Below, in pieces: positions 26,271 to 35,672 of a stretch of DNA of 64,000 bases. The notes under the pieces are model-generated. The model searched no databases and was not told where the DNA came from. It worked only from the letters and a program-made list of their open reading frames with translations. Each line of letters begins with the position of its first letter. Positions within the stretch are counted from its first letter, which is position 1. This stretch comes from AP-15 sp963762575 (GTDB taxonomy: Bacteria > Pseudomonadota > Alphaproteobacteria > ATCC43930 > CGMCC-115725). The stretch is from assembly GCA_963762575.1 (NCBI GenBank), contig CAVXLL010000001.1, forward strand, positions 248,001 to 312,000. The letters run 5' to 3'. A program made the position numbers and the translations under genes.

Positions 26271-26966
26271 ATGAATAGAGTGGTCTTGGTGCTCGCTGTC
26301 TTGGTGCTTGGCGCCGCGGCACCGCCTGCTGCGCCCCAAGAATTGACGAAGTGCGTCGCCGGTCAGCAGGTCATCGACAAAGAGGGCAAGAGCGGTGTAA
26401 TCGTCGCCGACGACAGTAAGCTGTGCCAAGTAAAATACGCAGACGGTCAGATTTACGCCTGGATTTTCTGGAATCTTCGGCCCACGGCGGCTCCTGCCCA
26501 AACCGGGCTGGTGATGCCAAATACGAGAATGCCCGACCCGGCCGGCATACCGCCGTCGGCCAACGCCCCTCCGGCGCTGACCGTCCTCAGACCGTCCTCC
26601 AACCGCACACTGGTTTACCGCGCCGATCGGCGCGGCCATTTCACTCTGACAGCCACGGTCAACGGCGCACCAACTCGCTTTGTCGTCGATACCGGCGCGA
26701 GCCTCGTCGCCCTAACTCTCGACGATGCCCGCGCCGCAGGGATCGGTCGCAGCGAGCTGAACTTTAATCAGCTGACCCAGACCGCCAATGGGCGGGTGCA
26801 TTTCGCTCCGGTGATGCTGCGCGAGGTCCGTATCGAGCAGCTCTCGATCGAGAACGTGCCGGCCGCGGTGATCGAAAATCTGGATCAGTCGTTGCTCGGG
26901 ATGAGTTTTCTCGGGCGCCTGAAGAGCTTCGAGATGCGCGAAGGCGCGCTGACGATCAGCTGGTAG
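26271..26966 (+). CDS. Retropepsin-like aspartic protease, clan AA, with an N-terminal SH3-like segment
   Basis: A 231-residue exported or membrane-anchored protein; residues 1-22 form a signal sequence. Residues about 25-70 (CVAGQQVIDKEGKSG ... CQVKYADGQIYAW) look like a Tudor/SH3-type barrel with two Cys. A Pro-rich linker leads to the protease domain (about 115-231), of the TIGR02281 type. The catalytic motif is VVDTGASLVAL (about 143-153). A single DTG motif means it works as a homodimer. The ending SLLGMSFLGRLKSFEMREGALTISW-type block (in two parts) is shared with the paralogue at 44364. It overlaps the convergent MFS gene by 11 bases. Confidence 0.88.
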   Translation: MNRVVLVLAVLVLGAAAPPAAPQELTKCVAGQQVIDKEGKSGVIVADDSKLCQVKYADGQIYAWIFWNLRPTAAPAQTGLVMPNTRMPDPAGIPPSANAPPALTVLRPSSNRTLVYRADRRGHFTLTATVNGAPTRFVVDTGASLVALTLDDARAAGIGRSELNFNQLTQTANGRVHFAPVMLREVRIEQLSIENVPAAVIENLDQSLLGMSFLGRLKSFEMREGALTISW

Positions 26967-28329
26967 GGATCGCCCCCACCGGCAAAGCCGGTGAGAGCGT
27001 CTCGGGCAGCGGCTTTCCGTTGGTCTCGGGTAGGAGCGGCGCCGCCACGACGCCGAGGATAAAGAACAGGCCCACAAGGGTCGCCGCGGCGCCATACCCG
27101 CCCAGCCCGACAATCAAGGTGCCGGCGATCAACGGACCGGCGCAGGAGATCCAGCGCGGCGCGTTAAAGCAGAAGGCGACGGCGGTGCCGCGCATCCGCG
27201 TTGGGAACAATTCGGGCAACCAAATTGGCGCCCAAGCCCAAATCCCGCCGGTAAAAAAGCCGAAGACCGTGGCGGCGGCAAGCAGCGCGCCCATCGACTG
27301 AGCCCACATATAGACGACCGGCGTCAGGATGAGGCACATCGCATACCAGATCATCGCCGTCGGCTTGCGGCCTATCCAATCGGCGCAGAAGCCGAGGCTG
27401 ATGAAGCCGAATATCGAAACGCCGGTGCCGAGGAGCCCGGCTATGGCAGAATAGAACGGCGCCGACAGGCCCGCTTTGGCGGCGACCGTGCCGACATAGG
27501 TCGGTACAAAAGTGGCGACGCCCCAGAACCCAAAGGTCACCGACAGCATCATCAGAAACGCCGGGATCAGCCGCCTGCGAACGTCATGGTCGAGAAACAT
27601 GTCGACGACCGTGAAGCGCGTCAGCGCGACGTTTTCACCCTTGAGCGCCGCACCGCTGCGCCGTTGCGCCTGCGCCGCGCGCCGGCGCTCGCTCGCCGCT
27701 TCCCAGCGCGTCAATTCCGGCATGCCCCGCCAAATCCACAACACGAGCAGGGCTGGCAAGACGCCGACCAGATACATCAAACGCCAGGCGTTGGGGCCCC
27801 ACCCGCCGATCAACAGCCAGACACCGGAGGCGAGAAAGCTGCCAATACCGGCGCCGCTTTGTAACAGCCCGCCGCCCTTGCCGCGCGCGTGGTCGGGCCA
27901 CAACTCGGACACGATGGACGCTCCTGTCGCCCATTCCGAGCCGATCCCGACGCCGACGAGAAACCGCAATACCGCAAAAGATTCCCAATTCCAGGCAATC
28001 GCGCTCAATCCGGTCGTCAGCGAATAAGCGAGGATTGCCAGCATCATCGTGCGCTTGCGGCCGATATAGTCGGCGATAATGCCGCCGATCACCCCGCCGG
28101 TCGCCCAGCCGAACACCGTTGTCGCGAGGACATAGCCGGCATAGCGCGGGGTTTGCGCGTACTGCGCCGCGTCGAGCAGTTGGTGTAGCGCGAAGCCGAC
28201 GGTCAGGAACAGCGCGTAAATCTCGAACCCGTCGAACAGCCAAGCGAGGTTCGAGGCGACTAGGACCTGCCATTGCTCGCGATTGAGCGAGCGGTACCAA
28301 GGTAACGAGACGGCGGCGTTGGTGTCCAT
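26956..28329 (-). CDS. MFS transporter, sugar/aromatic acid porter type
   Basis: A 457-residue permease with 12 predicted helices. Family signatures: WLFDGFEIYALFL in helix 1 (about 30-42), GGIIADYIGRKRTMM in loop 2-3 (about 82-96) and the mirrored CADWIGRKPTAM in loop 8-9 (about 310). A cytoplasmic basic insert (RRRAAQAQRRSG) lies mid-protein. These proteins import organic acids or sugars with protons. A 59-residue upstream stretch gives no better start. It is convergent with the protease gene. Confidence 0.88.
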   Translation of the reverse strand: MDTNAAVSLPWYRSLNREQWQVLVASNLAWLFDGFEIYALFLTVGFALHQLLDAAQYAQTPRYAGYVLATTVFGWATGGVIGGIIADYIGRKRTMMLAILAYSLTTGLSAIAWNWESFAVLRFLVGVGIGSEWATGASIVSELWPDHARGKGGGLLQSGAGIGSFLASGVWLLIGGWGPNAWRLMYLVGVLPALLVLWIWRGMPELTRWEAASERRRAAQAQRRSGAALKGENVALTRFTVVDMFLDHDVRRRLIPAFLMMLSVTFGFWGVATFVPTYVGTVAAKAGLSAPFYSAIAGLLGTGVSIFGFISLGFCADWIGRKPTAMIWYAMCLILTPVVYMWAQSMGALLAAATVFGFFTGGIWAWAPIWLPELFPTRMRGTAVAFCFNAPRWISCAGPLIAGTLIVGLGGYGAAATLVGLFFILGVVAAPLLPETNGKPLPETLSPALPVGAIPTS

Positions 28330-28464
28330 CCCGCGGGCCTTTCTGTTCCGATAACGGCTCCGTCCACGGATCGGGCGGGCGCGTTTTTACTAGTCGGTAG
28401 TATACTCCCTTGCCATTGACGTACAAGATTCCACCGCCTACTTCGCTGCTGCGAGCCGCGCGGA

Positions 28465-28896
28465 TCAGCGCTCGAGGATGATGTCGACCCGGCGGTTGTA
28501 AACCGACGGATCGCTCGATCCGGTCTGGCCTATCGGCTCCTGCCGGATCATCGTCCGCGCAATGCCGTCGTCTTCGAGTTGGTCTGCAACAATCGAGCTG
28601 CGCGTCTGCGCGAGATATTTGTTGGTCTCCGGTCTGCCGGTGGCGCTCGCGCGTGCTTGGACGACAATAGCCTTCGCACCAGTGTCCCGCGCCCGCTTTG
28701 CGACGTCGGCGATCGTCGCCTTTGCTTCATCGGACAGGTTCGCGCTGAATTCGTCAAAATACACGAGGAAACGAGGGATCTCGGCGGTCGGGGTATTCGC
28801 TGGTGTCTGCGCGCTCGCTGCAGTCGCGCCCGTCAGTGCGAGGAACAGAAAAGTCAATCGGCAGAAATTTGCGATTCCACGAGTCATGGCGTCCAT
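28465..28896 (-). CDS. OmpA-like domain protein, periplasmic
   Basis: A 143-residue protein. A signal peptide spans about residues 1-30 (ending ASAQ). The rest is a single OmpA_C-like domain: FLVYFDEFSANLSDEAKATI (about 43-62), VVQARASATG (about 77-86), TNKYLAQTRSSIVADQL (about 91-107) and NRRVDIILER at the end, matching the Asp and Arg positions used for peptidoglycan contact. The ATG at 28887, three codons in, is an alternative start. It has no beta-barrel, so it is a soluble periplasmic or peptidoglycan-associated protein. Confidence 0.82.
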   Translation of the reverse strand: MDAMTRGIANFCRLTFLFLALTGATAASAQTPANTPTAEIPRFLVYFDEFSANLSDEAKATIADVAKRARDTGAKAIVVQARASATGRPETNKYLAQTRSSIVADQLEDDGIARTMIRQEPIGQTGSSDPSVYNRRVDIILER

Positions 28897-29020
28897 CGCC
28901 CCCTCACGATGAATTGCGCTGTCTTACTGAAAGCATTGGCAAACGGTCGTCTCCCTTATCACGATGGGCACTGCACGACAAGTCGGCTCGCGCCAGTCGG
29001 ATCGCGCCAAGCAACAATCC

Positions 29021-30100
29021 TCAGCGGCGGGGTGCGGCAATTTCGTTGTCGGGTCTATTCGCCTCCGCCATCCACGACAGCAGCAGGGTGTAGGCCACCG
29101 CCAGCACCACCGGGCCGAGGAAGATACCGACCAGACCAAAAGCAATGAGACCGCCGATCACCCCGGCGAGCAGCAGAAGCAGCGGCAGATGGGCCCCCCT
29201 GCGGATCAGCAATGGACGCACGACGCTGTCTGTCGTGCTGAGCAGCACGCTCCAGATGACAAGGACGGTACCCCAGACCGATTCACCGCTCCAATAGAGC
29301 CACACCACCGCCGGCACCAGCACGGGCAAGGGTCCGAGCTGGGCGATGCACAGCATGAACATGACGGCCGTCAGCACCGCAGCGAATGGCACGCCCGCGA
29401 AGGCCAAACCAAGACCGCCCAGCACCGATTGTCCGACCGCAGTCACGACCACACCGAGAGCAACGCTGCGGATAGCCTGACCTGCCAGACGGACCGATTG
29501 TTCGCCTCGCTCGCCGGCGAGCCGGCGACCGAAGCGGCGGGCGAGGCTGGCCGCGTGCTCTCCGCTTCCATACAGGATTACGGCGATGATAACGGTCAGG
29601 ACGAACTGCACGAACAGGACTCCAAAGCCGCCCAATGCGCTGACGAACCATGCCGCAGCGCCGCCCGCGTAAGGTGCCGCCCTTGCCATCAACGGCTCGA
29701 TGCCGCTGGCCGCAGCGCTTGCCCAGGCCGAGGCGGCATACGCCCCAAAGAACGGCAAACCAGCCAGCCAATGCGGTGGCGGCGGCAGCTGAAAGGATGC
29801 CAAAGAGCCTGCCCAGCCGGCAATGCGGTCGAAATGTTGCGTAATCGTCGCTATCGCCAGCCAGAACGGCAGGACAAAGATCACCAGCAGTGCGAGGGTC
29901 ATCACCGCAACCGCGAGCCCGCGCTTATGCCAGAGGCGCACCTGGACGTGCACCATGATGGGCCAGGTGGCAACAACCAGGGTCGTCGCCCAGATGACTG
30001 CCGGCAGAAATGGCCACAATATCCAGAACGAGGTGGCGATCAGCCCGCCGACGAAGAGGACCGCAAGTGTGGTGCGGGTAAGCTCGGAATGTGCTTCCAT
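29021..30100 (-). CDS. AI-2E family transporter
   Basis: A 359-residue membrane protein with seven to eight hydrophobic segments, in the arrangement 3 helices - soluble domain - 4-5 helices typical of the family. The GVPFAAVLTAVMFMLCIAQLGPLPVLVPA segment (in two parts, about 250-278) and RGAHLPLLLLLAGVIGGL (about 310-327) are characteristic. Some members export autoinducer-2 or other small molecules, others are Na/H antiporters. Specificity cannot be read here. Confidence 0.88.
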   Translation of the reverse strand: MEAHSELTRTTLAVLFVGGLIATSFWILWPFLPAVIWATTLVVATWPIMVHVQVRLWHKRGLAVAVMTLALLVIFVLPFWLAIATITQHFDRIAGWAGSLASFQLPPPPHWLAGLPFFGAYAASAWASAAASGIEPLMARAAPYAGGAAAWFVSALGGFGVLFVQFVLTVIIAVILYGSGEHAASLARRFGRRLAGERGEQSVRLAGQAIRSVALGVVVTAVGQSVLGGLGLAFAGVPFAAVLTAVMFMLCIAQLGPLPVLVPAVVWLYWSGESVWGTVLVIWSVLLSTTDSVVRPLLIRRGAHLPLLLLLAGVIGGLIAFGLVGIFLGPVVLAVAYTLLLSWMAEANRPDNEIAAPRR

Positions 30101-30480
30101 GCCGCGGCCCGCCCGGCGTCACTTCAGCCGCGATCGGATCAGGGCCGCACCATCAGCTGCAGCTTATCATGGAGCACGATATGGTCCACCCCGCTCGCCT
30201 CGATCATTTGTCGCCCTGGGTTTGTCGTCGCTTAGAGTCCGCAGTGGATCATTATGGCGAACCGGCCCAGCCAGCCCACTGCCTTTCGGCCGCGTCCGCA
30301 ATGCCGATCAAAGCGGCTGCAGATAGCCAATTGCCGTTGAGATGAGAAGCGGAAGCTCGCAAATGAAGTTGCCAGATCACCCCGATGCCCTGACGTGCGA
30401 GCAGCCGCCTCGCGATGGTTTCGACCATTGTCGGCTGTTTCATTCGGTGGCCCACCTTCTGATGCGCTTTCTGGACCAGA
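30101..30480. other. Gene-free stretch between the AI-2E gene and tRNA-Thr
   Basis: About 380 bases with only short overlapping open frames and no ribosome sites in good position. No palindromic repeat stands out. I see nothing that can be named; it presumably holds the promoter of the AI-2E family gene. Confidence 0.5.
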
Positions 30481-30555
30481 TGGTGCCCCGAGTCGGATTT
30501 GAACCAACGACCTACCGCTTACGAAGCGGGTGCTCTACCGCTGAGCTACCGGGGC
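30481..30555 (-). tRNA. tRNA-Thr (anticodon CGU)
   Basis: A complete cloverleaf on the minus strand. The 7-bp acceptor stem is GCCCCGG with TCGGGGC, including one G-U pair, followed by discriminator A and an encoded CCA. The D arm is GCTC/GAGC. The anticodon arm has the loop TTCGTAA, giving anticodon CGU for the ACG codon, with a C-U mismatch at the top of the stem. The T arm is GTTGG-TTCAAAT-CCGAC. It lies downstream of hemY. I see no integrase next to it. Confidence 0.96.
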
Positions 30556-30560
30556 AGCGA

Positions 30561-30587
30561 CCGGTAGGCGACCGCGGCGCCTACCGG
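30561..30587. other. Strong hairpin between hemY and tRNA-Thr
   Basis: A perfect stem, CCGGTAGGCG with CGCCTACCGG, around a 7-base loop. It follows the hemY stop on the minus strand and lies six bases ahead of the tRNA 5' end. There is no T tract on the minus side, so it is not a classical intrinsic terminator. It may mark the 3' end of the hem operon mRNA or help process the tRNA precursor. Confidence 0.6.
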
Positions 30588-30596
30588 GACGAGCTT

Positions 30597-32099
30597 TTAC
30601 CGTCTAATCCCGCCGTCGCCAAGCCGATTCGCGACCGGTTCAGCGCTCGCCGAGTGCTCTGCTGACAGCTCCCGTTGTTCGGCACTCGGCGGTTTCGCAA
30701 AAATCGGGAGAGTGCTCCCGCCGGCTGCCCAGGTGGGTGTTCGCCATGCCTGCGCATCAAAACTGCCGCAATGCGGACAGAGCGATCTCCATTCGAGGCT
30801 CTCTCCGCCGCAGGTGGCGCAGACGTAACGCGGGTCGGGCATCGCGGTGACGGCGCGGTCGAGCCACTCGCGCGAGCTGGGGCCCACTCCATGCTCCGCT
30901 TCCTCTAGGCGCGCCATCATCAGGCACAGACGTGGCGTCGGGCCCGCCGGGCTGGTGTCCTCGCCAGGGTCGGGCGCTACGGGGAGGGGAGCGGGGTTCG
31001 ACAATCTGGTAATAAAGGGCGGTGCCGGCGCGCTTAGCGCCCGATCGAGGTGGCGGCGCGCCTCGCCCCATAGCTGCGCATCGAGTGCCGCTTCCGCCAC
31101 GGCGAGATGAGTTTCTCGCGCGTCGGGGTTCTGCGCCGCGAGCCGCTCGAAGCTCTTCAGCCTGTCGAGAGGTGGCGCGTCGTCGTTGATCGCAGCGTAA
31201 ACCCGCGCGAGATCCGGATGGGGAATCGTCTGCCACGCGCCTTCGATGGCCCTTGCCGCAGGTCCGGTACGGCGATCCTGGAGCAGCATTCGGGCGTGAT
31301 GAGCTGCCGGAGCGGCAAGATCCGGCGTCAGCGCCTGGGCCTGAGCCGCCAAATTTCGCCCGCGGGCCCGGTCGCCGCGGGCCAGCGCGGCAAGGCTGAG
31401 CTCGTAAAGGATCACACCGCGGTGATGCCGGGCGCGCTCGCGCGGAATGGTCCGGCGCTTGACCGCTTGCGCCAGCGTTTCTTGGGCCGCCTCCCATCGC
31501 CCTTCGCGTGCTTCGAGCTCGAACCGGCTCTCGACGACCCAAGCGGTATCCGGACGCAAGGTGGCCGCGCGCTCGGTCAGGCGGAGCGCCGATCCTCGGT
31601 CGCCGGCGCGCAATGCTTGGTTGAGGAGACCACGAAGTCCGAGAAATTCCATCTCGGGCCGGTCGAGCATAGCTGTGAAGAATTTTTTGGCCGCCGTCTC
31701 GTCGCCCCCGAGCTGGGCCGCCTGGGCCGACAGGAGCAGGGTCAAGGGGGGATCGGCGAGCAGCGCATCGGCCCTGCGGGCGCAACGTAAGGCCTCCTGA
31801 GGATCACCCGCCGCAACCGCAACCATGCCCCGAGTCAGCGCGCGGTAGCCGGCACGTCGGCGGCGCTCGCGCCGATGCCGCAGAAATGCGCGCGGGCTGC
31901 CAAGGATCAGAGACACAAGCCAAAAGAGTAACGCTATCGCCAAGCCAGCGAGCACCGCGGCGGCGGCGAGCACGCCGACCGAGCTCTCGACTTGCCAGCC
32001 CTGCCACACAATCTCGACCTGCCCGGGATGATCGGCAAAAAAGATCGCCGCGGTGATCAACCCCGCGAAGACGATGAGGCCGAGAAGGCCGCGGATCAC
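30597..32099 (-). CDS. HemY-like heme biosynthesis protein with TPR region
   Basis: A 500-residue membrane-anchored protein. Two N-terminal helices (about 1-22 and 42-66) are followed by a long helical TPR-like region (about 100-390). It ends with a zinc ribbon: CATCGG and CPHCG (about 430-450). This alphaproteobacterial HemY is unrelated in sequence to the coproporphyrinogen oxidase HemY of Gram-positives; its exact role in heme synthesis is unknown. It is the last gene of the hemD - mitofilin-like - hemY operon and overlaps the preceding gene by four bases. Length exceeds E. coli HemY (about 400) mainly through the C-terminal extension. Confidence 0.9.
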   Translation of the reverse strand: MIRGLLGLIVFAGLITAAIFFADHPGQVEIVWQGWQVESSVGVLAAAAVLAGLAIALLFWLVSLILGSPRAFLRHRRERRRRAGYRALTRGMVAVAAGDPQEALRCARRADALLADPPLTLLLSAQAAQLGGDETAAKKFFTAMLDRPEMEFLGLRGLLNQALRAGDRGSALRLTERAATLRPDTAWVVESRFELEAREGRWEAAQETLAQAVKRRTIPRERARHHRGVILYELSLAALARGDRARGRNLAAQAQALTPDLAAPAAHHARMLLQDRRTGPAARAIEGAWQTIPHPDLARVYAAINDDAPPLDRLKSFERLAAQNPDARETHLAVAEAALDAQLWGEARRHLDRALSAPAPPFITRLSNPAPLPVAPDPGEDTSPAGPTPRLCLMMARLEEAEHGVGPSSREWLDRAVTAMPDPRYVCATCGGESLEWRSLCPHCGSFDAQAWRTPTWAAGGSTLPIFAKPPSAEQRELSAEHSASAEPVANRLGDGGIRR

Positions 32100-33382
32100 G
32101 ACCGTGTTCTCGCCTTCTCCGGCTCGTCCGGAACCTTGGCCGGGGCGGCACCCGGAGCAGCCGGGGGGCTGCCCAAACGCTCGGTCAGCAGCTCCTGAAC
32201 GTGGTCGAGCGCTGTCTCGGCCGCGAGCCGTTCACGGGCCATGAGCAGCCAAGGGCGCACCGCCTCGGCGTCCCCCCCGGTCAGCGGCTCGAGCGCCGCC
32301 ACGGCGCCCGCCAGATCGCCGCGGGCAAGCGCCGCTTGGGCGGTGCCGACCGCCCCTTCGGACCCCCCGTTGGACCCGGGGTGCGATGAACCATCGATGC
32401 GGCGGATCGTCACCAGGCCGCGCAGCCGGGCAAGGGTCTGCTCGCGCCAATCGGATTTGACCGAAGGTTCGCTCGCCGCCGCCATCCGGCCGGCCAGCTC
32501 GGCCAAGCCTTTCGCCAGAACGGCCCGGCTTGCCACCCCTTTTCGAGCGGGTTCGGCGAGCGGCTGGGCAGCGGCGGCGAGGTCGGAACCCCGGGCGAGC
32601 CTGACAAACGCATCGAACTCGGTCGGGAACGGCCGCGCCTGCTCGATCGCCTCGCGCATTTGTCCCAGCAGCAGTGCCGACATCCCGTCGGCCCGAAGCT
32701 CGGCGTTGTTTTGCGACTGTGCCTCGCGCTCGAGCGCCGCCACTCGGTCCGCCAGATCGCTGTCGACCTTGCCGAGCCGGGAGAGCTCCTGCTTCATATC
32801 CTTGGACGCGGCAGTGTCGCTCGCCATCCGCGAAGCGGATTGGGTTTCGATCGCGGCGAGCTGCTGCTCTAGTTGCTGCACATCGGCCCGGATCGGGCCG
32901 AGGTCGGGTTTGCCGGCGGCCTCGAGTTGATCGACCCGGCGCGTGAGCGCCCCCATAGCCGAATTGATCGCATCGGTATCGACGCTCGGGGGCGTCGGAC
33001 GCTTCTCTATTGCGGCCAGTCGCAAGTCGAGCTGGTCGACACGGCGCGATAATGCGCTCACCGCCGATTGGACGGCGTCGATTGCCGTGCTGGGTGCAAC
33101 GGGCCGCGCTTCGACCGCCGCCACCCGCGTAGCGAGCGCCGCGTATTCCGTGCGGTTCTCGCCCCAGGGAAAGAGCGGCTCGACTTGCGGCGCCCAAAAG
33201 GGCGACAGGCCAACGCCGGCGAGGATCAGGATCAGCAAACCCGCCAGCCACAGCGCCGCTCGACCAGATCCTTTGGACGACCCGCTGGGCGGCCTAGCCG
33301 GTTCGACCGCCGGCATCGAGCCCGGCTCCACAGGCACCGCGCCGCTTTCTGCCGGACCCTCTTCGCTCTCCCGTTCTGACAT
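32096..33382 (-). CDS. Mitofilin-like inner membrane protein (COG4223)
   Basis: A 428-residue protein related to the inner-membrane-shaping mitofilin/Mic60 group. The start at 33382 (MSERESEEG) is preferred over an in-frame ATG at 33442. The N-terminal 60 residues are acidic and Pro-rich, then one transmembrane helix (about 67-85). A long coiled coil follows (about 105-240, with three repeated ALTRRVDQL/ALSRRVDQL blocks). The globular C-terminal domain carries DLAAAAQPLAEPARKG. It spans the periplasm from an inner membrane anchor. The position between hemD and hemY is conserved in alphaproteobacteria. Confidence 0.88.
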   Translation of the reverse strand: MSERESEEGPAESGAVPVEPGSMPAVEPARPPSGSSKGSGRAALWLAGLLILILAGVGLSPFWAPQVEPLFPWGENRTEYAALATRVAAVEARPVAPSTAIDAVQSAVSALSRRVDQLDLRLAAIEKRPTPPSVDTDAINSAMGALTRRVDQLEAAGKPDLGPIRADVQQLEQQLAAIETQSASRMASDTAASKDMKQELSRLGKVDSDLADRVAALEREAQSQNNAELRADGMSALLLGQMREAIEQARPFPTEFDAFVRLARGSDLAAAAQPLAEPARKGVASRAVLAKGLAELAGRMAAASEPSVKSDWREQTLARLRGLVTIRRIDGSSHPGSNGGSEGAVGTAQAALARGDLAGAVAALEPLTGGDAEAVRPWLLMARERLAAETALDHVQELLTERLGSPPAAPGAAPAKVPDEPEKARTRS

Positions 33383-33389
33383 TGTTCCG

Positions 33390-34142
33390 CTATTCCTGAT
33401 CAAACTCGCGACGACGACCGAGTACTTGGTCGAGCGCATCAAGCAACGCCGGCTGATTAGGGCGCTCGGCTATGCGCCTCTGACGCCACGGCAGGCTGGC
33501 GAGGGCAGCATCAGCACCCGCGCTAATCGATAGCGCGACAACCTTTGCGCAGCACTCGGTGACCCCCGCGACGTCGGCAAGCCTAGCAAAAATCGCCGCA
33601 GTGCGCGGAGAGAAAAACAGCGCAAAGGCGATCTCACCGGCGCGCAAGCTGTCCACTGCCGCCGGGCTCAGCGCCACAGCCGCCCGGGCGTCGTAGAGAA
33701 CACGTCTCTCGACGGTAAATCCTTGTGCGCGCAACAACCCGACAAGATCGCCTGCAACGACATTTCCAGCCACATGCAACAGCGGTCCCTCTTGCGGGCG
33801 CAGGCGTGCCGCTGCCAAGCGGGCGAGATTGCCGAGGTCGCCCCCGGCGCTCTCGACAAAGTCGAAACCTTCGGCGCGCGCACGCGCCGCCGTCGCGTCA
33901 CCGACCGCCAACAGCGGCACCCGGCGCTCGCCGCTCGCTCGCGCCAGGGCTCGCACACCGTTTGCGCTGGTGCATAGGATCGCTTGTACCCCGTCCAGGT
34001 CGAACGCCTCCGGCATCCCGCAATGAATCTCCATCAGGGGTTCGACAAGCGCCTCAACGGCGCGGATTGCCAAGGCCGCGGTCAAACTCTCCGCCTCTTC
34101 ACGAGGACGTGTGACCAGCGCGCGCCAACCCGGCTTCGCCAT
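33390..34142 (-). CDS. hemD: Uroporphyrinogen-III synthase
   Basis: A 250-residue cytoplasmic enzyme that closes hydroxymethylbilane with inversion of ring D. The start at 34142 (MAKPGWRALVTRPREEAESL) matches the family opening VTRP. Conserved points are FTSANGV-like CTSANGVRALARA (about 68-80), AVGDATA (about 92) and the C-terminal FFSPRTAAIFARL (about 172-184). The sequence is weakly conserved, as is usual for HemD. It heads an operon with the mitofilin-like and hemY genes (7-base and overlapping junctions). hemC, the usual neighbour, is not upstream here. Confidence 0.9.
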   Translation of the reverse strand: MAKPGWRALVTRPREEAESLTAALAIRAVEALVEPLMEIHCGMPEAFDLDGVQAILCTSANGVRALARASGERRVPLLAVGDATAARARAEGFDFVESAGGDLGNLARLAAARLRPQEGPLLHVAGNVVAGDLVGLLRAQGFTVERRVLYDARAAVALSPAAVDSLRAGEIAFALFFSPRTAAIFARLADVAGVTECCAKVVALSISAGADAALASLPWRQRRIAERPNQPALLDALDQVLGRRREFDQE

Positions 34143-34243
34143 CCAATCCCGCCTACCCCACAATAGCGGCCTACCCTCGGTAATAGCCGCGCGCGACCAA
34201 CTGATCCATAATGACGCTCCGGATACCTGGGATCATAGTAGGA

Positions 34244-34960
34244 ATGCGGGAGACGGTGCGGAGCGCAGCGGGGCGGCTGAGGGTACTTCTCGCGATCGCC
34301 ATCGCGCTAATCGCGTCGACCCATGCGCTGGCTCAGGACGCGGATCAACACATGACCGTGCTCCATCTCAGCCAAACGGCAGAGCGCTCAGTAATCCGTG
34401 ACCTCTTGCACATCGAGCTGAGGGTCGAAGAGACCGGGGCGGATGCCCGCTCGGTCCAGACGGCAATCAATCAACGGATGGCCGCGGCGCTCGATCGGGC
34501 ACGGCAGGTCCAAGGTGCGCGGGTAGAGACCGGCTCCTACGACGTCGGCGAGGAGCGCCCGCAGAACGGCCCCGCCCGCTGGCATGGCAGCCAATCGGTG
34601 ATTTTGACAGGGAAAGACCCGGAATCGATGCTGAAGCTCGCCGGTGCGCTGCAATCCGAGGGTCTGTCGACCTCGTCCCTGACCTACGATATTTCGCCCG
34701 AGACGGTCCGCGGGGCCGAGGAGGATCTGACCGCCGAAGCGCTCGCCGCGCTCGACCATCGTGCCGCCTCGATCGCCGACCGCATGCATCTGGCCGTGGT
34801 TCGGTTCCGGGATGTGCGCGTCGGCAATGCCGAAACGGGCGGCCGGCCGGTGCCGCGTCTGGCCGCGATGGCCATGGCAGCGCCTGTCGCCGAGCCCGGC
34901 GAAGCAACGGTCCGGGTGACGGTCGAGGCCGAGCTGCTCCTTGCCCCGCCGCGGCCGTAA
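34244..34960 (+). CDS. SIMPL (DUF541) domain protein, exported
   Basis: A 238-residue protein from the start chosen to expose the signal peptide (cleavage near HALAQDA); an ATG at 34211 would add 11 residues. The SIMPL domain spans about 35-225, with HLSQTAERSVIRDLLHIELR at its beginning and the VTVEAELLL strand at the end. E. coli YggE, a relative, lowers oxidative stress; function here is unknown. It is divergent from hemD and is followed 12 bases later by thiE. Confidence 0.88.
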   Translation: MRETVRSAAGRLRVLLAIAIALIASTHALAQDADQHMTVLHLSQTAERSVIRDLLHIELRVEETGADARSVQTAINQRMAAALDRARQVQGARVETGSYDVGEERPQNGPARWHGSQSVILTGKDPESMLKLAGALQSEGLSTSSLTYDISPETVRGAEEDLTAEALAALDHRAASIADRMHLAVVRFRDVRVGNAETGGRPVPRLAAMAMAAPVAEPGEATVRVTVEAELLLAPPRP

Positions 34961-34972
34961 GCGAGGCCTGGC

Positions 34973-35593
34973 GTGAGGCTTCCGGTTCCGCCGCTGCTGG
35001 TCATATCGGACCGCCGGCAAGCGCCCCGACCTCTTGAAGAGCTCGCCGAGGCGATTTTTGCCGGCGGTTGCCGATGGTTCAGCCTGCGCGAAAAGGACCT
35101 GCCGGCGGCCGAACGCCTCGCCTTGCTGAGTGCCCTGGTGGCGCTCGGCCGCCGCTGGGGAGCAACCGTCACGGTTCACGAGGATGTCGATGCGGCGGTG
35201 ATGGCCGATGCGGGCGGGGTGCATCTGCCGAGCGTAGGCAGCCCGGAAGTCGCCCGCGCCCGACTTCCCGGCGGGCTGATCGGCGCTTCGGCGCATTCCG
35301 CTGCGGTGGCCTCGGCGCTATTGGGTTCCGGCGCCGATTATGTCACCGTCAGCCCGGTCTTCCCGACTGCCAGCAAACCGGGTTACGGCCCAGCAATCGG
35401 TCTCGACGGCTTGGCCGAGATCGTAGCGCGAGTACCCGGCCCGGTAATTGCGCTGGGCGGGATAAATCCCGCGACCGCACCGCTCTGTTTGTCCGCCGGA
35501 GCGAGCGGATTTGCGGTGATGGGCGAGGTGATGCGCGCCGCGAACCCGCAGGCCGTGGTGGAAGCGATGCTGGGCGCAATCTCCGGCAGGTAA
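34973..35593 (+). CDS. thiE: Thiamine phosphate synthase
   Basis: A 206-residue TIM barrel that joins HMP-PP and thiazole phosphate to give thiamine phosphate. It starts with GTG, 12 bases after the SIMPL gene stop, with only GAGG upstream. Conserved parts: the FSLREKDLPAAER block for the HMP phosphates (about 34-46), GVHLPS (about 82-87), GASAHSAA, TVSPVFPTASKPGYGP (about 124-139) and ALGGINPATAP (about 160-170). No TPP riboswitch is seen upstream. Confidence 0.92.
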   Translation: MRLPVPPLLVISDRRQAPRPLEELAEAIFAGGCRWFSLREKDLPAAERLALLSALVALGRRWGATVTVHEDVDAAVMADAGGVHLPSVGSPEVARARLPGGLIGASAHSAAVASALLGSGADYVTVSPVFPTASKPGYGPAIGLDGLAEIVARVPGPVIALGGINPATAPLCLSAGASGFAVMGEVMRAANPQAVVEAMLGAISGR

Positions 35594-35672
35594 CGCCTCG
35601 GCTGCCACTCCTCGCGCAATCCTTCTTTCCGAAACCAATAAAATTTGTGGTTAAAAGGAGTAATTCGACTTG

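Noticed and set aside
30481..30555. tRNA as an integration site
   Set aside because: No integrase gene or repeated tRNA 3' end was found on either side.
30597..32099. Coproporphyrinogen oxidase of the Gram-positive HemY type
   Set aside because: The protein has two membrane helices and TPR-like repeats and no flavin motif; it is the unrelated proteobacterial HemY.
34973..35010. TPP riboswitch ahead of thiE
   Set aside because: Only 12 bases separate thiE from the previous gene and no CTGAGA-type core is seen.
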